Of a DNA stretch of 64,000 nt, positions 37,195 to 44,883 are shown in pieces. The position numbers and the translations under genes are program-made. Positions within the stretch are counted from its first letter, which is position 1, and every line of letters starts with the position of its first letter. The DNA is taken from the NCBI GenBank assembly GCA_026706935.1, contig JAPOXV010000026.1, forward strand, positions 835,721-899,720, given 5' to 3'. This DNA comes from Gammaproteobacteria bacterium (GTDB lineage Bacteria > Pseudomonadota > Gammaproteobacteria > Pseudomonadales > Azotimanducaceae). Under the pieces are notes generated by a model. That model was not told where the DNA came from and ran no database searches. It saw only the letters and a program-made list of their open reading frames with translations.

Positions 37195-37595
37195 GCCAAG
37201 CGGTACCTCAGTAACGTGACTTCGTTGCTTACGTGATCAAACACCGGTACGACTTTGGCGCCAACTTTAGGGTCATTGGCTTCATCAACCACTAACGTTG
37301 AGGTAAGTCGAACGCCTTCGTTGAGGTCGATCATTGCGATGAGTTGAGGGACTTCGTCGACGAAGTGTGGTGCGGTTGCCTGGTGCGTCACGGTGAACGT
37401 GTAAAGCGTGCCTTCGCCGGTGACCTCATGCCATCTCAAATTGATACTTAAGCAGCTCGGACAATTGGATCGGGGATAGAAAATCCATTTGCCGCAGTCG
37501 TCGCACCGTTGTAACAGCACTTGCTCGTTACGCAAACCCTCCCAGAATGGCTCGGTCTCTTGAGTCGGTGTTGGGTAAGGCTTTGTTAAGTCCAC
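37191..37595 (-). CDS. DUF35 OB-fold / zinc-ribbon protein, second copy
   Basis: 134-residue DUF35 protein: zinc-ribbon Cys pairs in LQRCDDCGKW and RSNCPSCLSI (about 29-53) followed by an OB-fold (GEGTLYTFTVTHQATAPHF, about 62-80). It follows the thiolase-like gene with a one-base gap on the - strand, so the two products very likely form a complex. Because that partner lacks thiolase residues (see its entry), this DUF35 may play the role of the ChsH2 C-terminal domain that supports Ltp2-type aldolases. It overlaps the flavin oxidoreductase end by 4 bp. Confidence 0.85.
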   Translation of the reverse strand: MDLTKPYPTPTQETEPFWEGLRNEQVLLQRCDDCGKWIFYPRSNCPSCLSINLRWHEVTGEGTLYTFTVTHQATAPHFVDEVPQLIAMIDLNEGVRLTSTLVVDEANDPKVGAKVVPVFDHVSNEVTLLRYRLA

Positions 37596-37596
37596 A

Positions 37597-38796
37597 TCAG
37601 TCGCCTTTAAGGATCAATGCGGCTTGTTCGCTCATGATGCCGCCAGTTCCGGATACATACACGTGGTCGCAACGTGGCAGCTGACGTTGATCAGCACGTC
37701 CCATGATTTGGCGAGCGCCTTCGATTACCTGCGTCATACCGCCCGCGCCACCACCTTGTCCCATCCCGAGTTGACCGCCATGGGAGTTCACTGGAAAATC
37801 GCCAAAACACGACAGATCGTGTGAACGAATGAATTCCATGCCCTCGCCCTTCTCACAGAATCCCGCATCTTCTAAAGTGAGCAACACAGTGATCGTGTAG
37901 CAGTCATAGATTTGACATGCGTCGATATCACTACGCGTTACCCCTGACATCTCGAACGCTTTCGCGGATGCAGGACCGACTGGGCTCCGACATAGATCTT
38001 CGGCGAAGGTCGGCGTCTTCATCGTAAGGTGTTCGCCGAATCCCTTGATCCACACAGGCCGATGTTTGCATCGTTTTGCAACGTCTTCGTTCGCGACGAT
38101 GACGGCCGCGCCACCCGCCACTGGCATCACGATTTCTAGCATACGTAATGGATCTGCGACCAGCTTACTGGCTAGAACGTCATCAATGCTTACAGACTTG
38201 CCGTAGAAGACAGCGTTTGGATTCAGAGCGCCGCTACGTCGCTGGTCAACGACTATCTTCGCCATTGCTCTAGGATCGTAGTCAAACTCTGCGGCGTATC
38301 GTTGGGCAATCATCGCGTAGCCGCAGTTTTGTGCGAGGTTACCGTAGGGAATCTCGAATTCAGCTTGAGGCGAACCCCAGTTCACGCTTGACGACTGAAA
38401 ATAACGTCGCGGGTCAACAGGTCCCGGATTTGGATTCGACGGAATAGGCTGGCCGGGTAACGCGCAAACGACGACGTCGGCGAGTCCGAGTTCAATGGCA
38501 GCGGCGGCTCGCCACACCATGCCAACGGGACTAGCACCTCCTAAGTCGACGCGTTCAGCGAAATTGACGGGTTGCCCCAAATACTCGACGATTGTTGCTG
38601 GAGTAAAAGAAACGGTTTCTCGAATCTCCGTGCACACCAGACCGTTGATGTCGCTAGCTTCTAAACCTGCGTCGTCGAGACTCAATCTTGTGAGATCTGC
38701 CCACTGTCCAAGGGTGAATTTGCGTTTCCCTGTGAATTTACGGATATGTGGGTATTCGTGATAGCCAACAATCGCCGCCTTGCCTTCTAACTTCAA
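37597..38796 (-). CDS. Thiolase-fold protein lacking catalytic Cys/His (possible Ltp2-like aldolase)
   Basis: 399-residue SCP2-thiolase-like protein. At the nucleophile position, where the 12110 paralogue has NACATGATAF, it reads LGGASPVGMV, so the Cys is absent. The GHPLGATG loop is replaced by GMGQGGGAGG, removing the His. The C-terminal ACGI is replaced by TGGI, removing the second Cys. ELHDCFAT becomes QIYDCYTI, introducing Tyr. Steroid side-chain retro-aldolases of the Ltp2 family are thiolase-fold, lack these residues, use Tyr and pair with DUF35, which fits the next gene. The aldolase role is inference. The start codon is ATG at 38796. Confidence 0.82.
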   Translation of the reverse strand: MKLEGKAAIVGYHEYPHIRKFTGKRKFTLGQWADLTRLSLDDAGLEASDINGLVCTEIRETVSFTPATIVEYLGQPVNFAERVDLGGASPVGMVWRAAAAIELGLADVVVCALPGQPIPSNPNPGPVDPRRYFQSSSVNWGSPQAEFEIPYGNLAQNCGYAMIAQRYAAEFDYDPRAMAKIVVDQRRSGALNPNAVFYGKSVSIDDVLASKLVADPLRMLEIVMPVAGGAAVIVANEDVAKRCKHRPVWIKGFGEHLTMKTPTFAEDLCRSPVGPASAKAFEMSGVTRSDIDACQIYDCYTITVLLTLEDAGFCEKGEGMEFIRSHDLSCFGDFPVNSHGGQLGMGQGGGAGGMTQVIEGARQIMGRADQRQLPRCDHVYVSGTGGIMSEQAALILKGD

Positions 38797-38899
38797 TGCT
38801 TTGTCTCAACTCGATGTGCGTTGCGAAGTGTACGAAGTGCGTCGTTCGTAATATGTGACATGAATAGGGATTTCCTGGACACGCTGAGGGGTTTACTCA

Positions 38900-39331
38900 T
38901 TGGCTGACATCAACCTGACCAAGAACGCATTGTTAATTGAATGGCGCAAACGACCGTTTTGGATGAATCTACTGTGGTTCTTCTGCCTCTATATGACCTT
39001 TGTATACATGCCTTTCGACATTTTCTTCAAGCCAGTGGCTGAAGATGTTGAAGTTTGGTTCGGTTTCTCACTAACGGGTTGGTGGGCTAAAGCCACTGCG
39101 CCGATCCATTGGCTCATTTATGGCGCTGGTGCATGGGGATTCTGGCGTATGAGTCGCTGGATGCATCCGTGGGCGGCTCTATACGTGGCTCAGATCGCGG
39201 TCGCTATGTTGGTCTGGAACCTAATCTCACCGAATGGCGGAGGTTGGGGACCCGGCTTAATCGCTTTCGCGATTATGTTGGTGCCGACGGTTGCACTGTG
39301 GCTTGGCCGTCGGCGTTTCCAACGCGTCTAG
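38900..39331 (+). CDS. Small integral membrane protein, unknown function
   Basis: 143 residues with three or four membrane helices (about 20-40, 60-85, 88-110 and 112-135) and many Trp residues. I recognise no family. The start is a TTG at 38900, chosen because the frame is clean from here and the product begins MADINLTKNALLIEWRKRPF; no ATG lies near. It is divergent from the thiolase-like gene (104 bp apart), and its stop overlaps the convergent ankyrin gene end by 4 bp. Confidence 0.6.
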   Translation: MADINLTKNALLIEWRKRPFWMNLLWFFCLYMTFVYMPFDIFFKPVAEDVEVWFGFSLTGWWAKATAPIHWLIYGAGAWGFWRMSRWMHPWAALYVAQIAVAMLVWNLISPNGGGWGPGLIAFAIMLVPTVALWLGRRRFQRV

Positions 39332-40284
39332 TTAGAGGTGAGCAGCGAAACGGCGGTCTTCTTACCTTGGATGACGGCGTTGTAGTCGAGCTCGAGATTG
39401 AGTAATCCAGCGATGTAATCGACAAGTGCCATGTCGGCGTTCGCAGCTACGAGTGGCGTTGTACCATCATTGTTTGTGATTGACTTGTCGGCACCGTGCT
39501 CTAGGAGTACCTTTACGGTATCAGCACGACCGAAGAAAGATGCGATAAGGAGAGGGGTCGCTCCGTCTCCCCCTTGTACATTCACGTCCGCACCCGCGTC
39601 TGCCAAGATGTCGACGATGTCGGCAAACCCAAGCGTTGCAGCAGTACCGATGAGTGTCGACTGCCTTGTGTCATCGAATGCGTCCAAATCCTCTACCTTC
39701 CGAATGAGCCGTTTTACGTAGCGCTCGTTGCCGGTATAGACGGCAAGCCATATGTCAGATCGGGCGAGTTTATCGATCTGTTTTTCAATCAATTCCATCG
39801 CCTTTTCGCGACCGGTCGTCACGTCATCTTCATTCAAATTGAGCTGAAGCATTGACGCAATGGCTTGAGTGCTTGCCCAATCGGTACCGGCGACCATCGG
39901 CGGCGTCTGACCTTGATTATTGGCTTGAAGAGGGTCCGCACCAGCACGAAGCAGTTCTTTGACGACCTTGTCATAGCCGAGGAATACGGCTGCATGAAGC
40001 GCGGTATTGCCATCCATCGCTCCGGCGGTTGGATCAGCGCCATTCTTGATCAACAGACGAGCCGCTTTTGGTTGGTTTTGAAGGACCGCGTAGGTTAAGG
40101 GAGTAGAGCCTAACGTTGAACCGAGCGCGTTAACGTCGTGACCATCCTTTAATAGCTGACGAATCGTCTTTGTGTCGCCTTCAGACGCGGCGGTCCAAAG
40201 GTCCTGGGCACTCGACGGAAGTGCGACGGCGAGAATTGCCAGCGACATGAGTGCATAGACTGAGTTTCGAAGTACCAAGGTCAT
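39328..40284 (-). CDS. Secreted ankyrin-repeat protein
   Basis: 318 residues with an N-terminal signal peptide (hydrophobic core LMSLAILAVALPSSAQ, cleavage after about SSA at residue 26) and no membrane segment after it, so probably periplasmic. It has two blocks of ankyrin repeats. Block one (about 29-150) includes STPLTYAVLQNQPKAARLLI and NTALHAAVFLGYDKVVKELL. Block two (about 178-290) includes STLIGTAATLGFADIVDILA and ATPLLIASFFGRADTVKVLL. Each block closes with a similar leucine-rich tail (MLQLNLNEDDVTTGREKAMEL and LLNLELDYNAVIQGKKTAVSL; shown in part), indicating internal duplication. Role unknown; ankyrins mediate protein binding. Confidence 0.85.
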   Translation of the reverse strand: MTLVLRNSVYALMSLAILAVALPSSAQDLWTAASEGDTKTIRQLLKDGHDVNALGSTLGSTPLTYAVLQNQPKAARLLIKNGADPTAGAMDGNTALHAAVFLGYDKVVKELLRAGADPLQANNQGQTPPMVAGTDWASTQAIASMLQLNLNEDDVTTGREKAMELIEKQIDKLARSDIWLAVYTGNERYVKRLIRKVEDLDAFDDTRQSTLIGTAATLGFADIVDILADAGADVNVQGGDGATPLLIASFFGRADTVKVLLEHGADKSITNNDGTTPLVAANADMALVDYIAGLLNLELDYNAVIQGKKTAVSLLTSN

Positions 40285-40408
40285 GAGTACGTCTCTTGAG
40301 ATAAGGGAGGATTCGCCGATGCTGTCATTTAGCGAACCGCAAACTATACAAATGCACTGAAGCTTTAACGCTAATGCGCGAAAGCGGAAGCGCTCAAACG
40401 AGAGCTGT

Positions 40409-41569
40409 CTAACGCTTTACCACTGTCTCTGTGTCGTTCTTCAGTTCGCCGATCGGCGAAGAATTGCTGACCTCGATGCCCATCATCTGTTTGAGCCGAG
40501 GTGAAAGCTTCGCGTAGATATCGTCTGGTACATGGTGGTTGACCGAAGCTTGTTCGTGGAGTGCTCTGACAAACCATCGGTTGTAGTGGCACCGCATCGC
40601 GTAACGTGTACCAGGAGAGGTGCGCAAACCGCCGCCGTGTAATACGCGGGTGTCGGTCAATATGCATGTTCCGGGCGGTGCGCAGACGGCCACCAACCCG
40701 GGCTCTCCCTCTACAAGACGGACAAGATCGGCGCCGTCGTGGAAGGTCGTCGCACCGCTTGCGGTTCGATGAGAACCTGGCACTAGGTAAGTTGCACCAT
40801 TTTCTAGGTTAAACTCGGTATAGCACCAAATGATTAATGAGCCGAATGGAAACGGTGGGTACGGCATGGGAAAGCCAGCTTGGTCAACATGGAGTTCCTG
40901 TAGTCCGCCCCCTTGATGAACGATCGAACCGTGCGCGCAGCCTAATCCGAATCGCTCCCCCATAATCTTGGTGAGTAAGCGATCAACCAATTCGCCTTTC
41001 TGCGCTGCGGACGGTTTGAATTCAACAGCGTCGCGGAAGACTTCCCCTTTTAGGACGAGATTGTTAACAAGCTGAGCTTTTGATCCGCGACTCGTCATGA
41101 TCGCTGAATCGAGCTTGCTTTCCGCAGCTGCTTGTTCGATCATGCGATCGACTTGCGCTTGGATCTGTTCTGGCGACATCGCGTCCTTGACCAGGCAATA
41201 ACCCCAGCGCACAAAGTCTGCTTCGAGTTCCGCTTGATCTGACCGAGGTTTCGGTAGATATGGGAATTCGTCGCTGTTGCGGATTAGTCCGTCTTCTTGT
41301 CGTTGTTTCGCAATGCCATTGAGTTGCTTGAGAAGGCGACCTGGTGACAGCGAGCTTGTCTGGGACACGCCATCTGAATAGGCGATCCCTTCTCGCATTG
41401 CGGATTCCCAAGCCATATCACTAGCATCAGCCTGATGATTGCGAAGTTGGGAAATCTCGGCTCTGAGACGGGCGTTTTCCGCACGCAGCTGATCAACTGA
41501 CTCGTGAGGATCGTGTACTTCAGGTAACTTACCAGAGGCTGAAGAAGATTTGTCCGGTTGAATTGTCAT
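40409..41569 (-). CDS. Phytanoyl-CoA dioxygenase (PhyH) family protein
   Basis: Fe(II)/2-oxoglutarate dioxygenase-like protein, 386 residues from the ATG at 41569 (GTG 41596 is possible). A short coiled coil (ESVDQLRAENARLRAEISQL, about 24-43) precedes the catalytic barrel. The metal HxD is in LQELHVDQAGFP, and the distal His and co-substrate Arg are in RVLHGGGLRTSPGTRYAM. ENGATYLVPGSHR between them is characteristic of PhyH. Substrate is unknown; many members hydroxylate small lipids or natural products. It is isolated, with divergent sixA 144+ bp upstream. Confidence 0.85.
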   Translation of the reverse strand: MTIQPDKSSSASGKLPEVHDPHESVDQLRAENARLRAEISQLRNHQADASDMAWESAMREGIAYSDGVSQTSSLSPGRLLKQLNGIAKQRQEDGLIRNSDEFPYLPKPRSDQAELEADFVRWGYCLVKDAMSPEQIQAQVDRMIEQAAAESKLDSAIMTSRGSKAQLVNNLVLKGEVFRDAVEFKPSAAQKGELVDRLLTKIMGERFGLGCAHGSIVHQGGGLQELHVDQAGFPMPYPPFPFGSLIIWCYTEFNLENGATYLVPGSHRTASGATTFHDGADLVRLVEGEPGLVAVCAPPGTCILTDTRVLHGGGLRTSPGTRYAMRCHYNRWFVRALHEQASVNHHVPDDIYAKLSPRLKQMMGIEVSNSSPIGELKNDTETVVKR

Positions 41570-41740
41570 ATATGTCACGCTCACGCTATACACCACGAGC
41601 GGATTTGAGAATCCAGCGTGGCGCGCAGCGAGAGACGGAGTCGCATTTACTTCTAGTAATGGTATCGAGAGACGTCTGTTTGAGAAGAAAGACCTTTCTA
41701 CGCGTAAGATTGAAAGAAGCTAGTACACTCTCGCGCGGTT

Positions 41741-42247
41741 GTGGCAGATAAGCACCTTTGGCTGATACGGCACGCAAAAGCGTCAGCACACGGTCGACCG
41801 GATCATGCTCGGGAACTTGCTTACCGCGGTTATCGCCAATGTGTTGAGATGGGTCAGTTCCTGTCGACCGTAGCTGAACCTCCGACTGTTTTTCTAACGA
41901 GTGATGCCAGACGTACGTATACGACGGCACACGTCTTGAACGCGTTTGTCGGCGAAGAAGTTGTACCGGTTGGCGATATGTATACGTACGACGTCGATGT
42001 GTTAGCGTCCAGTGTCGCGACAATCATTGAGAAACTTGACTTGGATGCCGTTAACAATCTGGCGGTGGTTGGACACAACAGTGCGATAAGTGACTTGATC
42101 GCGGCACTAACACTCGATTCCAGCACGCCATCGCTACCAACGCTCGGAATGGCAGAACTGGTGTTTAGAGGGTCGTGGCACGATGTCTGGGATAGCTCAC
42201 CGATCTCTCTTCACCGGATAGAAACACCAAAGGCGAAGACAAAATGA
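41741..42247 (+). CDS. sixA: Phosphohistidine phosphatase SixA-like
   Basis: 168-residue histidine phosphatase (branch 1). The RHG-type motif is LWLIRHAKASAHGRPDHARE (about 6-25), with the later catalytic His in LAVVGHNSAISDLI (about 106-119) and an FLTSDARRTYTTAHVL helix (about 51-66). SixA removes phosphate from His-phosphorylated phosphotransfer domains and PTS proteins. GTG at 41741 is the start because the frame and the MADKHLWLIRH N-terminus fit the family. The stop overlaps the next gene by 4 bp. Confidence 0.82.
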   Translation: MADKHLWLIRHAKASAHGRPDHARELAYRGYRQCVEMGQFLSTVAEPPTVFLTSDARRTYTTAHVLNAFVGEEVVPVGDMYTYDVDVLASSVATIIEKLDLDAVNNLAVVGHNSAISDLIAALTLDSSTPSLPTLGMAELVFRGSWHDVWDSSPISLHRIETPKAKTK

Positions 42248-42819
42248 CTGATGACCCATTAGCTCTGTTATCGCACGACCGTTTACGAGCGCGAGGAACT
42301 GACGATCCGCTGGTCGACCGCTGCGTCTTAGGTACAGTAGATCGAAGCGGGCATGCAGCCCTTCGGACACTTGTACTGCGGGAGATCGATGAGCGGCTTG
42401 CATTGTTCTACAACCGAACAAGCACAAAGCATGTTGAACTGATGAATCAGAGTCATCGCGGGTCACTTCTGATCTTCCTACCAAGCGTGGGCGTGCAATA
42501 CAGGCTCGAGTCACGATTTGAGGAGATTCCAAGGGCGATCATTGAGGAACATTGGCAACTCAAACCCGATGCGGCGAAACGTATGGACTCAATCTACGAG
42601 CGTCATCCACAAAGCACGGTCATAGACGATTTTGCGGCGTTCGAAACACTTTTCGCAGCAACCGCTCCGCCTAGAAAATCACCTCGAAATGGGTGTGGGG
42701 TTTTTGTCGTTCCCGACGTGATTGAAAGATTAGAGCTTCGTACGGACCCGCAAATGCACGACCGCAGGTTATTTAGACGAAACGGTGACGATTGGCGAGT
42801 TCATCAACTCGTACCGTAA
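42244..42819 (+). CDS. Pyridoxamine 5'-phosphate oxidase-like FMN-binding protein
   Basis: 191-residue split-barrel flavoprotein. ALRTLVLREIDERLALFYN and STKHVELMNQSHRGSLLIFL (about 35-78) match the FMN-binding region of PNPOx-like proteins (Alr4036 subgroup), and the C-terminus ERLELRTDPQMHDRRLF...WRVHQLVP resembles the PdxH dimerisation end. Some PdxH residues are not obvious, so I would not call it true PdxH. Translationally coupled to sixA (ATGA). Convergent with the ABC transporter genes, 18 bp apart. Confidence 0.78.
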   Translation: MTDDPLALLSHDRLRARGTDDPLVDRCVLGTVDRSGHAALRTLVLREIDERLALFYNRTSTKHVELMNQSHRGSLLIFLPSVGVQYRLESRFEEIPRAIIEEHWQLKPDAAKRMDSIYERHPQSTVIDDFAAFETLFAATAPPRKSPRNGCGVFVVPDVIERLELRTDPQMHDRRLFRRNGDDWRVHQLVP

Positions 42820-42837
42820 CCGTAATTCGCGTTGTGA

Positions 42838-44883
42838 CTAATCGCCGGTGGTCACCGTCTGTAAGTCAACAAATCTTCGATAGTGGCCGCCTTCTTTCGC
42901 CATCAATTCGTCGTGACTGCCTTGTTCGAGGACTTCGCCTTGATCCAGGAATACGATATGGTCAGATTGTCGAATCGTCGATAGCCGATGCGCGATGATC
43001 ACTACGAGGCGGTCCTTAGCAGCTTCGTGTAAGGATTGCACCAGGTACTGTTCAGTCTCTGGATCTAGTGCAGACGTGGGTTCGTCAAGAATCAGTATCT
43101 TGGACTCGCGTAACAAACCTCGAGCGATAGAGATCCGTTGTTTTTGACCGACGGAGAGCTTGCTCATTGTTGTACCGAGCTTTGTCTCATACCCGTCAGG
43201 CAGTCCATCTATGAAATCATGTATGCCTGCGATTTGCGCGACTCGAATGACTTCGTCCAGTGTTGCATCAGGCTTGCCATATCGGATGTTGTCCACAATG
43301 GAGAATGAGAACAGCTGAGTTTCTTGAAATACATACGTAATCTGGTCTCTCAGGCTTGCAAGTTCCAAGTCGTTGACATCATGTCCGTCTATTAAAACTT
43401 GCCCTTCGGTCGCAGCGTGATAGCGCGGCAGTAGGTACGCCAGACTCGTCTTACCGGCACCCGTGGGACCCACAAACGCAACGATCTGACCGACGGACGC
43501 GGTTAACGAGACATCCTGTAGCGCGCGACGGCCATCTGGGTACTGTAAACCTGCGCCACGCAGCTCGACGCCCTGCTCAATAGGGGGCAATACCTCATCG
43601 CCAAGGTCTTGTTCTTGAGGTAAATCCATGATCGCGTATACGCGGCGCATCCCTGCGACGAAGCTCTGCAAATGAATCCAAAGGGACGCGAAACTGTCTG
43701 CGGGACCGCGCATCCACCAAAAGTAGAAGAAGATCGCTGCATAGTCACCGGGTGACAGAGCGCCGTCGATGATGTTCGTTGCAATCACCCAAAATACGGT
43801 GATAAAGATCGCTTGAAACGCTAGTTCCTTGCTGCGACCTATTAATATGTCAAGAAGCACGGTTCCTCGGAACCGTAGGAAGGATTCTGAACTGTCAGTA
43901 CCAAACCGTTGGCGTTCGTTCTTGTTGCCGCCAAGACTCTGCACCGCAAGCATGTTGTCCATGCCTTCCTCGATCGTGCTGGTCACAATCGTTCCCGCCG
44001 CACGACTGGCTTGGTGACGACGACGAACGAAGCGCGAAAACGGAATTGAAATGAGGAAGTAAGCTGGAAACAGCGATCCGGTGAGCCAAATGACGGCATC
44101 GACGTGCTGATAGGCACTAACGAGGTTGAACATCGCGGCGACGAAAACACAAGTTGAAAGCGTCGGGCGATTGATAACTTCGTAGAAGATTTGGTTAATA
44201 GACGGTGCGTCGTACATAACGCGATAGACCGAATCGCCAATACGTTGGTCGTCGAGCAATGTCATTGGCATTGACTTGATCCGCTCGAACAGCTTAGCGC
44301 GAACCATATGGTTCACCGTCTGTGTCAAGCGTGAATTCATTTTGTATTCGTAGTAACCCCAGATACCACCCGCAAAACTATGTCCACCGTGGGTGAGGTT
44401 CTCTTGTTTGGTGGCCGTATCCTGTCCCTCGATCATGCCACCGTCAGTCGTGTCATTTGCTGCACCGGGCGCATAGCCGCCGACCAGGATGATGAGGAAG
44501 ACCGAGATCACCGTCAGTGTGATCAGGATTTCCATCGAACTCACTGTCATGAAGTGCTCGATCAACGGGTGCAACCAAATGGGGTAGCCGTCCGTGCTCT
44601 CAATGGGACGTTGCAGTACGACATGGTCGACGATGATCTTTGCGCCCCAAGGCAATACGAACACGGGGTACATAAGGGCGCCTAGGAGCAAGAACCACTT
44701 AATCGTAAATCTGCCCCAGACGTAGCTAATGATCATCCAGCCGCGAGCGATGACCTTAACCGTTTCCTTGAAACCGAGGTCCCAATCGGTATCGAGAATG
44801 CTGGCGCGCGCACTTAGTTCCTTTTCTGCTTCGACGTTAAATCCGCGTGGCTTCCGCACTTCCGGATTCGCTTGATCGCTCAT
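42838..44883 (-). CDS. ABC exporter half-transporter 2 (permease + ATPase)
   Basis: 681 residues from the ATG at 44883, which overlaps the stop of the upstream ABC gene (ATGA); a longer frame to 45075 would run inside that gene and is not used. A six-helix-type membrane domain (about 60-420) is followed by an ATPase. The ATPase has Walker A FVGPTGAGKTSLAYLL, signature LSVGQKQRISIARG (a variant of LSGGQ), Walker B KILILDEPTSALD and H-loop IIAHRLST. It is a type I (lipid/drug/peptide) exporter half, and with the 846-aa half it should form a heterodimer. Substrate unknown. Confidence 0.88.
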   Translation of the reverse strand: MSDQANPEVRKPRGFNVEAEKELSARASILDTDWDLGFKETVKVIARGWMIISYVWGRFTIKWFLLLGALMYPVFVLPWGAKIIVDHVVLQRPIESTDGYPIWLHPLIEHFMTVSSMEILITLTVISVFLIILVGGYAPGAANDTTDGGMIEGQDTATKQENLTHGGHSFAGGIWGYYEYKMNSRLTQTVNHMVRAKLFERIKSMPMTLLDDQRIGDSVYRVMYDAPSINQIFYEVINRPTLSTCVFVAAMFNLVSAYQHVDAVIWLTGSLFPAYFLISIPFSRFVRRRHQASRAAGTIVTSTIEEGMDNMLAVQSLGGNKNERQRFGTDSSESFLRFRGTVLLDILIGRSKELAFQAIFITVFWVIATNIIDGALSPGDYAAIFFYFWWMRGPADSFASLWIHLQSFVAGMRRVYAIMDLPQEQDLGDEVLPPIEQGVELRGAGLQYPDGRRALQDVSLTASVGQIVAFVGPTGAGKTSLAYLLPRYHAATEGQVLIDGHDVNDLELASLRDQITYVFQETQLFSFSIVDNIRYGKPDATLDEVIRVAQIAGIHDFIDGLPDGYETKLGTTMSKLSVGQKQRISIARGLLRESKILILDEPTSALDPETEQYLVQSLHEAAKDRLVVIIAHRLSTIRQSDHIVFLDQGEVLEQGSHDELMAKEGGHYRRFVDLQTVTTGD

